Origin: Pomphorhynchus laevis
Taxonomy: Eukaryota > Acanthocephala > Palaeacanthocephala > Echinorhynchida > Pomphorhynchidae
Reading direction: 5' to 3'
NCBI GenBank assembly: GCA_012934845.2
Contig: WNNJ02000616.1
Location: 1-64,000, forward strand
DNA: 64,000 nt
The translations under genes were made by a program, and so were the position numbers. The notes beneath the pieces were generated by a model that did no database searches, had not been told where the DNA came from, and saw only the letters and a program-made list of their open reading frames with translations. Shown here in pieces: positions 21,301-31,200 of this stretch; the stretch's first letter is position 1, and every line of letters begins with the position of its first letter.

Positions 21301-24300
21301 GAAAGGCTTTTGCTGCGAAAGCACAGATGGGTCCTGAGGAGTAAGCCGATTTTAGGAAGAATGATACAATGGCGTAGGGGAATAGAGCGTCATGAGAGCT
21401 CAGTTCAGTTAGCCGTGCGCCCGCTAGGCGGAGTTCGGATATAGTTTCGTCCAGAGCTATGTGAATGTTTTCATCGCTGCATAATGGCGCTCCGAGAAGA
21501 CTTGCTTTCGTATGAGATATAATTGTGCACCCTGGGAGGTGAAGTGCAATAGATCAGGTTGATGTATTAGACATTGTGATAATCTCGCATTTATTTGGGT
21601 TTAGAATAACGTTTTTGATAATCTGAATGTCCGAGACAAGTAGCCCGGAGTTCCGCCAAGTACACAGTCGTCGAGGTACCAGATATTGAGGTAAGCTTTA
21701 AGACATTTAGTCAGATCGTCCATAGCAAGGCAGAATAAGAGGGTTATGGTGAATCTCCCTGTTGATTTAATATAATTTGATTTATAAATCGAATTATAAC
21801 TTATAGAATAATTAATAACTTATAATTTAATATTTAAGTAACAAGTAAACGCTATTGATCTCTAATTAAACGAAAAATGCAATCTCAAGGAAAAATTAAA
21901 TAACTTTATGGATGCAAAAGCATTTTATCCAGAAATAAACATTTTACCTTAGATCCTTTTCTGATATGTCATCTGGAAGGTTGCCTACATAAAGCGTGTT
22001 AATTGATCTATCTTCGGGTGGTGCTAATTTCGGTATTTCATTGTAGCGCTTTAATAACTTCTCCGCCACCGGATCGTCTGTGCCATAATATCGATCTCTG
22101 ATATTTTGATTTGATAAAGGATCATCTGGATCCGAAGGCTTTTCGTGTCTGTAAGGGCATTCTTCGCCACGTTTACACTCTCCTTTTACCCAAAACGAAC
22201 AAATATGAGGACGGTTCCTTTTATAGTAAGGGCTTGTGCGTGCGAGCTTTAATAACATCTCACTAGGTGGGATAGCTTTACCAAGTTCACCATGTAATTT
22301 CAATTGTCCACCTGGGCCAGCAGCCTCAAGCTAAAGTTTCCAAGTTAAAAATAAGTATTGAATGGTCATGGCAAACCTCTCGTTCAACATTTTGCATGTA
22401 ATATTCTCGATTTACTGGAGTATGCGGAATTTCTTTGCTGATTTTTAATGCTGTATCACGAACTTCGACAGGTAGGCCTAAATAGATTTGAGTCATAACT
22501 CAAACGAATTTTGCAATTACAGAATTCACTACTAAACAAAATGTAATCTAAATTAAAATCAAATAAATAATTTTAATGTTAAAGTGGGATAGATGATATA
22601 AATTTATTTCTTTTAATATTTCGCTAATTTATGTTAGAATGGTCAAATAATATAGATTTTGGTTACAAAATAACTTAAATTTTCACTAAAATAGCAAAAA
22701 ACTTTAAATTAATGTATGATTAAAGGAAAATAGGACCGTGTTATTTGATTGAACTTATAAAATTTAATTGATAAATTCAATTAAATTTTAATTTTAATCA
22801 ATTTTAATTTATAAAATTTTATGTTAAGTCGAGGAATATGATCCGAAACCATCAGTTCCTCTGAGTGTGTGTGAATACAAAACGCCTCCTGTGTCGTTCT
22901 TTCAGAACTTATAATCTTTATCTAAGACTATCTTCAGCACTTGACTCCTCCATTTATCGTAATCAATTCTTTGCTATTCGTCGTTCGCATAGGCAACTTC
23001 TGCGTTCTAAGGCACATAGTGTTTGAAGAAACAAGCAGGCTTCCGCCAATGACTCTCGAACTAAATAAAAAACTCTAAATTCTCTACTTTCTCGTTCCTT
23101 TGTCACCTTCACTCTTGATCATTCTCAATTCTCCGATTACCAAATTTCAAATCTATTTATATAATCAATTCTATCACGTCCTTACACAAACTTCTTGTAT
23201 CCCGCCTATTCGTATCCCTGAGCTCTTTTACCTAATGGCAGTATCTGAAAATTAGATTTCTTGCCTTCTTATTTTGTCAACCTATAAGTCCTATCATGCA
23301 TATCCTATTCCTACTAAAATTCTCAAATTGTTGTCAGCAGACTTTACACCTTTCCTTACCGGCCTCTTTAAATCGTTTATCCGGAATGGAATATTTCTTG
23401 TTCTTTAGAAAACGGCCATTGTTCGTCCCCTACTTAAAAATACCTCGCTTGACCCCTCTCTTCCTTCATCTCATCGCCCAATATCAATTCTAGCAACCTT
23501 ATGCAAAATTCTTGAACACCTTTATCAGATCAACAAATATCTCTCTTTATCGAAGCTCTAACTTCCTTGTCAATATGCCGTCCGCCCCAATAATTCCACT
23601 GAACTACCATGTCATAATGTATTTTATGATTTGCGTTCCGCTCCAATCATTCCGCCGAACTAGCATGTCATAACGTATTTTATGATCGGCTTTCCGCTCG
23701 TGACAAAGGACTTTGTAGTGGGGTAATGTCGCTCGATATTTTATCTGCATATAGCATTGTCGATCACAAAATCTTTCTTTATCGTGTTCGCTATCATTAT
23801 GACTTCTCTTCGTCTATCTTTGCTTGGTTCTCTTCGTATCTCTCCTATCGATCATTTATGTCCATTCTAATTCAATGTGTAGTACTTGGCCATATTCTCT
23901 TTACGCTTTTTCTTAGAGATTTATCTTTTTTAACTAATATATTCTGCTTCAGAGAAATGCAGTACGCCGACGATATACTTCTTTATTCTCACTCGTATCC
24001 TCATTCCATAAGCCAACGTTTCATATCCTTGTCGAATTGTCTTGGTGCTCTATCAGAACATCTAATTTCTTTGCGCATGTCTCTCAATCCTACCAAATCT
24101 TTAAAATGTTTAAATTTTGATTTCTTAAAAACAAATTGTCAACTTTTAAAAATTAATCACAAAGTTGTTTAATTAATTTTTAATTAATTAAATAAAAGTT
24201 AATTAATCAACTTTTAAAAGCTTAAAAAGTTGATGATTTGTTTTTACAAATCAAAATTTAAAGGAGAATAATGCATTAACGATTGTTCACGCTACTGCTA

Positions 24301-24835
24301 CCATACGAGATCACGTATTAATACGTATTTGAGTATTCAAGTTACGAGTTTTAGTCTAGTTCAATAAGACATTAGCTTTTAATTAAATAGAATAAAGGTA
24401 TATGAAGACAGATAAAGCCACGGCCTTTTACTCACTTATATCCCATGCACTAATATATTTGTCGATAAAAACTGTCTGCATAAAATATTACTGGAATGTT
24501 TTACATACATACCGTATTCAAGATCAAGAAGGCAAGTTTGGCAAACATTTTTTAGACGACTGCATGTCTGGCAAATTTCGGTTTTTTTGTACCTCATTTT
24601 GGCTCCTGGACACCAGCGGAAAACGGTAAATGGACGAGTACAAATTTTACACTCTTTACCGTATCTATCCTTAATCATTCTGATATAGGGATTTTCACCG
24701 AGACAGGTTTCACACAGTACTGGAAAATCCTATCATAAATTATCAAATTGTAACCAAGCTAAAACATATTTTTTCACATACCGAGTCTTCCCAATTTTGC
24801 CTGTTGTAAGTGCTAGACGAAAGAGACAAAGACAT
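18126..24835 (-). CDS. RBM22: RBM22 pre-mRNA splicing factor (five exons)
   Basis: Spliceosome component (Cwc2/Ecm2-Slt11 family) that contacts U6 snRNA and the intron in the active spliceosome. Exons in reading order: 24835-24782, 24729-24513, 22477-22377, 22330-21948, 18399-18126. All introns are GT-AG (52, 2035, 46 and 3548 nt) and the phases join exactly, giving 1029 nt, or 342 residues plus stop. Domains: N-terminal Cys-rich region ([32 protein letters not shown]), a CCCH zinc finger ([19 protein letters not shown]), then an RRM split by intron 4 (TLYVGNLP and CGFVSF). The human protein (about 420 residues) has a long proline-rich tail that is absent here. The only intact, clearly functional host gene I can assemble completely in this window. 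Confidence 0.93.
18400..20150. other. AT-rich part of RBM22 intron 4
   Basis: No gene. It contains a repeated block of about 55 bp at 19597-19660 and 19797-19855 (TCTCATACGAGACATT / TCTCATGTGAGTCATT, both followed by CAACATGTAAT and AAGGGGC). Between them lies a short run of ACGAACGATCCA-like units (19720-19785). Confidence 0.6.
20160..21760 (-). mobile_element. Retroelement RT and C-terminal domain relic in RBM22 intron 4
   Basis: Minus strand, same sense as RBM22. Upstream part (21750-21500): [11 protein letters not shown] followed by LNPNKCEII, an RT catalytic box and the strand after it. Middle (21284-21018): [12 protein letters not shown]. Downstream (20743-20279): [13 protein letters not shown]...[10 protein letters not shown] and QRGNE at the end, which resembles a PD-(D/E)XK-type restriction-like nuclease domain. 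Two RT scraps of the same family (GIKPVGIGDVSRRI type) lie at 56880-57470. Broken in many places; I cannot name the clade with certainty. Confidence 0.6.
21948..22330 (-). CDS. RBM22: RBM22 exon 4, CCCH finger and RRM start
   Basis: 383 nt, from LEAAGPGG to the first RRM strand and helix ([17 protein letters not shown]). It contains [16 protein letters not shown] and the CCCH finger, the parts known to contact U6 RNA. It ends in phase 2 at GTAAAATG. Confidence 0.93.
22377..22477 (-). CDS. RBM22: RBM22 exon 3
   Basis: 101 nt, completing the Gly codon from exon 2 and reading [11 protein letters not shown]...[11 protein letters not shown]. It is a short linker exon, bounded by an ATTTAG acceptor and a GTTTGCC donor of the 46-nt intron 3. 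Confidence 0.92.
22850..24130 (+). mobile_element. CR1-like LINE relic (L-A/L-B group) in RBM22 intron 2
   Basis: Antisense to RBM22. The clearest frame (23726-24172) gives [21 protein letters not shown] (motif A), [26 protein letters not shown] (motif C) and [10 protein letters not shown], close to L-A and L-B at 42440-50950. The upstream part (22900-23700) shows pieces of the region before RT ([11 protein letters not shown]) in several frames. Motif B is largely lost. Confidence 0.75.
24110..24262. repeat. Inverted repeat, arms about 40 bp
   Basis: TTTAAATTTTGATTTCTTAA ... TTGTCAACTTTTAAA (24110-24150) is mirrored by CTTAAAAAGTTGATGATTTG ... AATCAAAATTTAAA (24220-24262). It lies at the 3' end of the LINE relic inside RBM22 intron 2 and could fold into a hairpin in the pre-mRNA. 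Confidence 0.65.
24513..24729 (-). CDS. RBM22: RBM22 exon 2, Cys-rich N-terminal domain
   Basis: Starts GAT TTT CCA after an AG acceptor and ends in ...LEYG with phase 1 before GTATGTATG. It carries eight conserved Cys of the N-terminal zinc-binding region; nearly every residue of [11 protein letters not shown] is as in other animals. Confidence 0.92.
24782..24835 (-). CDS. RBM22: RBM22 exon 1
   Basis: Eighteen codons, [18 protein letters not shown], matching the conserved YNRQNWED start of animal RBM22. The ATG is the first after an AG acceptor-like site (TTTTATTGTAG) that ends four bases upstream. Donor GTATGTG follows. Confidence 0.9.
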
Positions 24836-25400
24836 TTATCTACAATAAAACAAAAGTGTTTAAATGACAATTTTTTATTATTCATTATTTAAATTTTATC
24901 AATAGAAAAAATTAACGAAATTTTTGTCTAAAGCTCTTCGCGACTGTTATCATCTTATGATTTCAACTGCTCAGTTTTACGACTTTAGAATTATTTGAAG
25001 CTAAATTATAGTCTAATGTTAATTTATAGTTTCACCGCTAAATCTGATTAATAAAGACGCAACTGTTGGTCAGCAACAATTACATAATAACCCAATCTGA
25101 ATTAATTTGATTTAAATCGATGACGTAATTTTTAGTTTTATAATTTTGATTCAATATTTTTAAGTGCACATTTATGAAATTTCAGATTGTCAGCAACTAA
25201 AAAAACCGTAATCGAAAGATTTGGCGAAAAATATTGTTTTGTATAATAGTAAAATACAAAAAAAAATATTTTTTTTTGATTTTATTGAAAATAAAAGTTA
25301 TTTGTTCCAATAGTTGCTGTAAGAATTTCCAACAAGTATGTGATCACTGAAACATAACTGTTTGCAAAAATAGTTTTAGAACTACTTGAAGCAAATAATA
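24836..25400 (-). promoter_or_regulatory. RBM22 upstream region with AG acceptor
   Basis: Region upstream of the RBM22 ATG. TTGTTTTATTGTAG ends at 24840, four bases before the start codon. It fits a 5'-UTR intron acceptor or a spliced-leader acceptor. No clear TATA box was chosen, because the region is AT-rich throughout. Confidence 0.35.
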
Positions 25401-25409
25401 AGATAATTG

Positions 25410-26480
25410 GAATTCTATTAAATAAAAAAGGTTTTTCATCATTGGCAATTTAAAGGCTTTTTACAAAAGTACCAAAAAGGATAAACAAGTTGTTTTTGGC
25501 CCAGAACGAGAAAAAAATAGATAGGATTACCATGGGTTTCAAATTATCAAAGGGTTTTCTTTGTAAATAGTTGATAATCAATTAGTTAATTGTCAAAGAT
25601 TATAAATAGTTGATAATGATCCATTTTTGATAAAGAATTATTGGAGCTGGATCAAAAAGAGGGAAATTTTATTTGATATTTCGCTAACCTCTGCTATCAT
25701 CTTCAGAAAATTATTTCAGTAATTTATTTACAAATTATTTAAGTACTTACAATAAGCAATTCAAATTAGATAGAATGTATGATGCTGATAATCTTATTTT
25801 CTTTAATTGGTTGCAACATCAATGAAAAGAAAGATTATTTAATTTTACACAAATTTTATACTTTCGTACTTTCGTTTATTATAAAAATTCAAATAATTTA
25901 AATATCGTTTCGTTGAATACCAATGTCCCAACCTTTTGGTAAATATCTGCTGTCAATTCTTTGTTTTTACGAAGTAAGATGATTGTTTCCGATATAAATG
26001 AACTACTTGAAGCAAATAATAAGATAATTAGAATTCTATTTGATAAAAACGGTTTTCCATAATGGGCAATTAAAAAGGCTTTCTATAAAAGTACCAAAAC
26101 TGATAAAGATGTTGTTTTTGGTTCAGAACGAGAAAAGAAATACATTGGATTGCCATTTATAAATAATTTTTGCAATATTAATTTCAAAAGATTTTTTTCA
26201 AACAATAAAACATTAAATAATTCAAATAGTAAAATACCGAAGTTACAGAACATTTTGAAAAAGAAACCCCAACATGATAATGATGGAGTTGTCTATAAAA
26301 TTTCTTGTTTAGAATGCGTTAAAATATATGTGGGTCAAACAGGCCAGCCATTATAGACTAGATTAAAACAACACAAATGCAGACTCCAAAATGGCCTAAG
26401 TAGCACTATTGTAGACCATAGTTTAAATTTAGATCACAATATTGACTATAATAATACTGTTGTTTTAGCAAAAGAAATCA
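25410..26480 (+). mobile_element. Penelope-like fragments (same family as 12295-12900)
   Basis: Two partial copies in tandem: 25410-25560 (AFYKSTKKDKQVVFG) and 26000-26480 (the same start, then IGLPFINNFCNINFKRFF and the GIY-YIG core KISCLECVKIYVGQTGQ). The second ends abruptly at about 26475 in unrelated sequence. Both are broken. Between them, 25560-26000 holds a PLE terminal stem-loop region. Confidence 0.75.
25679..25706 (-). other. CTGAAGA...GAAA stem-loop
   Basis: Minus strand: TTTT, CTGAAGA (25706-25700), TGATAGC...GGTTAGC, GAAA (25682-25679). Same arrangement as at 144-168 and 26797-26824; hammerhead-like partial motif of PLE ends. Confidence 0.45.
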
Positions 26481-26544
26481 ATTGTCAATCGCCGAAATGC
26501 TGGTTTATATTCCGGCGACAAGGAGTTCAGCAGAAACAGTAATA

Positions 26545-26617
26545 GGACCGAAACACGAAATGTAGGAGTGGGTTCACTGTGATGAGGTCCACCCACGCTG
26601 TTTGTAGTGTACAGTGA
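26545..26617 (+). ncRNA. Hammerhead-like hairpin unit (H3), diverged
   Basis: GGACC 26545-26549, GAAA 26550-26553, ACAC 26553-26556, TCACTG 26574-26579, box TGATGAG 26580-26586, GGTCC 26586-26590, GTGT 26607-26610, A, CAGTGA 26612-26617. GGACC/GGTCC pair perfectly at the helix II position, TCACTG/CAGTGA at helix I and ACAC/GTGT at helix III. The order of pieces is the same as in H1 and H2 although the sequence is otherwise unrelated. The C before TGATGA is missing or used in helix I. Confidence 0.35.
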
Positions 26618-26796
26618 TGCTGATAGGATTCAAACAACCACACGAGGATAATACCAAACTGACCAATGAAGAATAGCGGCTCGTGTAAGCAATATTCACA
26701 ATATTAAATCGAAATATTTTTAAAATATTTTGTAATTTTTTGATAAAGAATTATTGAACTAAAGAATCAAAGAAAGAAGAAAAATTTTATTTTATA

Positions 26797-26824
26797 TTTC
26801 GCTAGCCTTTGTTAGCGTCTTCAG
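26797..26824 (-). other. CTGAAGA...GAAA stem-loop
   Basis: Minus strand: CTGAAGA (26824-26818), CGCTA, loop, TAGC, GAAA (26800-26797). The stem is better kept than in the copy at 25679. Confidence 0.45.
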
Positions 26825-26894
26825 AAAATTACAATGTTTTTCAAAATGTACATGTCTCCGCAATTTTCTTTGAGCAGGTGCTGTTGTCCCTCAT

Positions 26895-27440
26895 TTGATT
26901 TTGGTAATAAATCTTTACAGCGTCCTTATCGGCTATAATTCAAGATTTATAGACAAGGTAACAGATAACTTATCTCGTACTGTCGTCGATAGACCAAAAC
27001 CTGACTGCCTACCAACCGATAATGACGTTCTAAAAATTTATTACCAAAATCAAATTACGGACAATTACCACCATAGGGAGATGCAACTAAGAAACAACCT
27101 TAAAAACAACTTGGTAGCCAAGAGCGATATTGAAGTGAGAATTTTCTACAGAAATAAAAAAACTCAGCAATTTTCTAATCAAGAATGCACTATTAGAAGA
27201 CAAAACTAAGACCTCGGATATTGTATCAATTTCAGTGCAACGAAGCCGGATGTAGGACCGGCATATTACATGCATCGCTATACGACACAGACGATTGAAA
27301 ATCGTTCAAAACAGCATACATATAATGACGCCATTAAAAAGCATATGATGGAAAAACCTGATTCTCTACAAAATCAACAGATCACCTGATCGATAGCACA
27401 AAAATACTTTTACGAAATACCAGTTGTAAGAAACTTCAAA
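26895..27440 (+). mobile_element. Penelope-like GIY-YIG relic of a third family
   Basis: IYYQNQITDNY and VRIFYRNKKTQ followed by a damaged GIY-YIG region (YYMHRYTTQTI, KQHTYNDAIKKHM, then YFYEIPVV). This arrangement is seen in PLE nuclease domains where a YKNRKT-type strand precedes the nuclease. Broken. A 28-bp tandem duplication (ACGCACTGTTAATATAAAAA) lies at about 27441-27498. Confidence 0.6.
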
Positions 27441-27596
27441 TAATGAACGCACTGTTAATATAAAAAATCAAAACGCACTGTTAATATAAAAAATCAAACC
27501 TAAAATCAATAAGACGGGGGTTTATTTGAACCCTTAGAGTCTTTCAACATTGAAATTTTGTATTATTCCCTTTAATAATAAAAAAGATAAAATTAT

Positions 27597-27640
27597 TTTT
27601 TAAGTGACAAATGCGTGCGAACGGCGCGCTTACAAGCCCA
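27597..27640 (-). mobile_element. LINE 3'-tail scrap
   Basis: AAGTGACAAATGCGTGC...GCGCGCTTAC matches the structured 3' tail of the L-A/L-B LINEs (see 46775-46815). Only the tail is present, as expected for extreme 5' truncation. Confidence 0.6.
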
Positions 27641-27679
27641 CTAATATAATTTAGCAGAAGAGTTCAGTCTGAATGATCA

Positions 27680-28030
27680 GTCCATTCGTATATATTGTTT
27701 GTTCAGTTCGATCATTCAGTCCGTTCGTTCGGTCCGTTCGTTCACTTCATTCGTCCAGTCCGTTCGTTCAGTCTGTTCGTTCAGTCTGTTCGTTCAGTCT
27801 GTTCGTTCAGCCGTTCGTAAAGTCCGTTCGTGCAGTCCGTTCGCTAAGTCTGTTCGTTCAGTCCGTTTGTTCAGTCCGTAAGTTAAGTCTGTTCATTCAG
27901 TCCGTTCGTTCAAACCGTCCGTTCAGACCGTTCGTTCAGACTGTACGTTCAAACCGTTCGTTCAGACCTTTCGTTCAGACCGTTCGTTCAGATCGTTCGC
28001 AAAGTCCGTTCGTTTAGATTAGTTGTTTAG
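27680..28030. repeat. Minisatellite, unit about 13 bp
   Basis: About 25 imperfect units of the type CAGTCCGTTCGTT / CAGTCTGTTCGTT; towards the end units change to CAGACCGTTCGTT. Open frames across it (SVRSFSPFVRSV) are a by-product of the repeat. Confidence 0.9.
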
Positions 28031-28250
28031 TATGTTCATTTAACCCTTGCATACAAGCGATTTAGTTCTTTCTTTGCGTCTAATTGATAAACGGGTCTTG
28101 TTTATACAACCCTCCTCCATTCTCAGCACGGGCTTGGGACCGGCCACGGCTGAGTTTGTAACATTGTATTTGTTATTCTGTAGATGAACATTGACAATGA
28201 TCCATGTACAAGGCCGGAATTTCGAATATTTTTTAATGTTTTTTTTATTT

Positions 28251-29110
28251 TTAAAAAATTATTTTAACGTGGCAAATGCGTGCCAGCGCACGCTTACGTG
28301 ACCACAACAAAACAAAAATGTAAATCATGTGTCGAGAAGATAGGAACGGAGGAGGTATTTGAATGTGATAAAGGAGGGAGCGCGGCGGACGTCGAGAGGG
28401 AGTTGATTCCAGGCGAGTGAGGCGGCGACGAGGAAGGATCGGATACCGTAGTTGTTGAAGTAATTGAAAACGTGGAGTAAGAGGGTATGAAGGGAAACGC
28501 AGTGATAGCGAGGTGAGGCGAGTTACGTTTAAGAAAGGAAGGTTGATGAACGATGGGGAGCCGACAGCGTTGAGACGAAAAGTTACGAGAAGGCAGAGTT
28601 TGATGCGGATGTGGATGGTGGGCCATGAGAGTTGGGCAATATATGTGAATGTGTGGTCAAAGTGAAGGAGACGAAAGATCACTCGAACGGCGGAGTTGAT
28701 TATTCGTTGTAGGGGTAGGATGATGGATTTTGGAGAATTGGCGAAAAGGCTAATGCAGTAATCGATTTTGGGGAAAAGAAGCGATAAAAGAAGAGACATA
28801 CAAGAACAGAAGTCGATAAGGGATGCGGATACAGCGGATGTCACGGAGAATAAGGTTAGAAGAGCGGACCTTGTCGCAGACTAAGGGTTTAAGGGAAAGG
28901 TGATTATCGAAATTGAAGCCTAAGAAAGTGAGATTGTGGACTATGGGGATGATCGATGAGGCAAAATATACAGTGGGAGGGGATATGTTCGGTTTACGGC
29001 GGAGGATCCACATTATTTTGGACTTGTCGTGTTTAGAATGAGATGGAAATTGGAGAGACGTTTGTAGATAGAAGAAAGACAGTCGGAGGCAGAAATGCCG
29101 ATATAGTGTA
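28251..29110 (-). mobile_element. L-A LINE, 5'-truncated
   Basis: The minus strand carries the last third of an L-A ORF2 (KIMWILRRKPNISPP, LTFLGFNFDNHLSLKP, FPKIDYCISLFANSP, INSAVRVIFRL) and the 3' tail with the GCGTGC/GCACGC hairpin at about 28268-28292. Two frame breaks are visible. The nearest complete relative is at 42440-46820. Confidence 0.85.
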
Positions 29111-29129
29111 TGCGATGTGTATAACTTCA

Positions 29130-29320
29130 GTCATTGATACCATTGAAATTTTTATGACTATTTTTATCATGTACGCTGCTTTAATCCTATCTATAAGCTA
29201 ACAGCAGTACGCTACATTTCATTATACATAGACATCATGAGCTACTGATTCAATATCTACGTTTCACGTTTCAGTCCTTTTTGGCTGCCGATCATTTCTT
29301 TATATTACTATATTAACTAC
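29130..29320. repeat. Dispersed repeat, copy 1
   Basis: CAGTCATTGATACCA, TACGCTGCTTTAAT, AACAGCAGTAC, GCTACTGATTCAATA and CTACGTTTCACGTT occur in the same order at 51262-51440. Non-coding, about 180 bp; a SINE or other non-autonomous element is likely. Confidence 0.7.
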
Positions 29321-29719
29321 TTTCTATTGCACTATAGATAACTGGTTTGATAATAGCAATTACTTGAAAAAAAACAGGTTGGTTTTCAAATTGAAGGCAG
29401 CATATTGCCCTACCAACGCAGATTTAATTTGAAATCAGAAATGATTTCAAATAAATTTGTAAGACGAAATTCAATCTCATTTTCAATAATGCAGACGAGT
29501 CGAGCGATCGTCAGCGCACATTAAAAGTACCGAAGAGTACTGAAGCGTTAAGTATTAAATTAGTAGCTGATGAGGTTCACTAATCAGCTACTAATTAGTA
29601 GCTGATGAGGTTCACTAATAATAACATAACTGATTATTATTATCAATTGACAACAAAGTGAGCAGCAAGGCTCATTACAAGTTGCGTCACAATAGGAAAA
29701 AGTAAATGTAGAAAATGAA

Positions 29720-30520
29720 AATGTAGAGGGTACATGCTATTGTTCATATGTTCTCTGACTCGGTCTTCGTCTTCAAGAAGGGATCTTACTCCAGATTTCA
29801 TTTAAAAGAAGCCAGATTCGAGGATGCAACTGTTGAGTCAGCAAGGTGATTCCAAGTATTAACGATTCGCTGGAAGTATATGGACGTTCGTTTGTAGCGT
29901 CATCGTTCTGTTTTTAGCATGAACTGATTACCACGAAGTTAGGTTATATCACGCGTATGCATAAGCGATCTGAGTAGATGGCGATTGTCGTGTAAAATCT
30001 GCCAGGCTAGGCACAGGTCCGCCTTGTCGCGCAGATATCGAAGTGATCTCATTCCCAAACTCGAAAGTTAATCCTGATATTCCATATGTCTAACAGTTTT
30101 TACCATTTTAGTTGCTGATCGGAAGACAGACTCCTAGATTATTGCGTTCTCATAAGGTGATTGGGTAATAGGCCGGCGAATGATACGTCAATATGAACAA
30201 GAGCTCGGCGAATCATGCCCATGACCCTTCTCACTTTGGAACATGTAGTGTCAGTATGTAAACGTGTCGATAAGTTAGACATACATAAACACCTAGATCC
30301 TTGTATGAGTTCGTCCTAAGAATAACACTGTTGTTTATATGATAAATATGAGCTGACTCGGCCGATCGTCTTGATATGCAAATGTAGGCACACTTTTTCA
30401 AATTAAATTTTAAGCCGTTCAAAATCGACCAGTCATTTATGGTGTTAATATCAACTGATATAAGACAACTGATGTTGGCTTATAGACAACAGCAGCGTGC
30501 AGGATAAACAAATACTCATC
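29720..30520 (-). mobile_element. LINE relic of the L-D group
   Basis: The minus strand shows the region after RT: FNLKKCAYICISRRSAES, ILRTNSYKDLGVYVC, and further on SLRYLRDKADLCLAWQILH. These match L-D ORF2 at 56000-56470 (MRISRRSCDH, RTNSYKDLGVWVC, LRYIRDKRDLSLVWKILH). 5'-truncated and decayed. Confidence 0.75.
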
Positions 30521-31200
30521 AAAAATCATATCGTCATAATAACTGGAAAAGTATATCAAATTTAAACTAATAAATTGCGTGATATTATAATTTGCAATAT
30601 TAAAAAATTTTTAAAGTAAATATTAAAATTTTACTTTATAATTATATATAAATATAATTATATAAATATATAATTATATATAATTATAATTAAATTTAAT
30701 TAATTATAATAATATTATATAATTACAAGGTTTAATATACCCGGTTTATACAATTACAAGGTATATAAATTTAATAAATTTAATATTAAATATTAAATTT
30801 AATATTAATTATAATTAAATTTTAATTATATTTTGACTATTCAATAATATACGATGTAAGATCAGCTATGTGAATCTGCGTACTTTATAAATAAAAAATA
30901 ATGCTTGATAATTTTAAATAATAAATAGATATATAAAATTAAGATTTATATAAATTATACCAGATAGCTGAGTCTACGTACTTTATGCTACATAAATCAA
31001 AATAAACATTCCATATACATCAAAATTACATGGGTATAAAACTTTAAATACGTGCTTTTTGTACATGTGAATTGCAATATATAGAAAAAACATCAAATGT
31101 CAAAAACTAGGTTTAGTTAATATTTGAAAAAATTTCTTTTTTCCTCAAATCACTTAAACACCCTAAATCTCAGATTTACATCTATTTTTCAAATGGTACT
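30520..31200. other. AT-rich, no gene
   Basis: Mostly A/T runs. Two weak copies of the GATCAGCTATGTGAATC / GATAGCTGAGTCTACG terminal motif occur at about 30860 and 30962. No coding region. Confidence 0.6.

Noticed and set aside
27673-28017. Ser/Arg/Val-rich repeat protein (RS-like)
   Set aside because: The frame is produced by a 13-bp minisatellite; other frames are open too.
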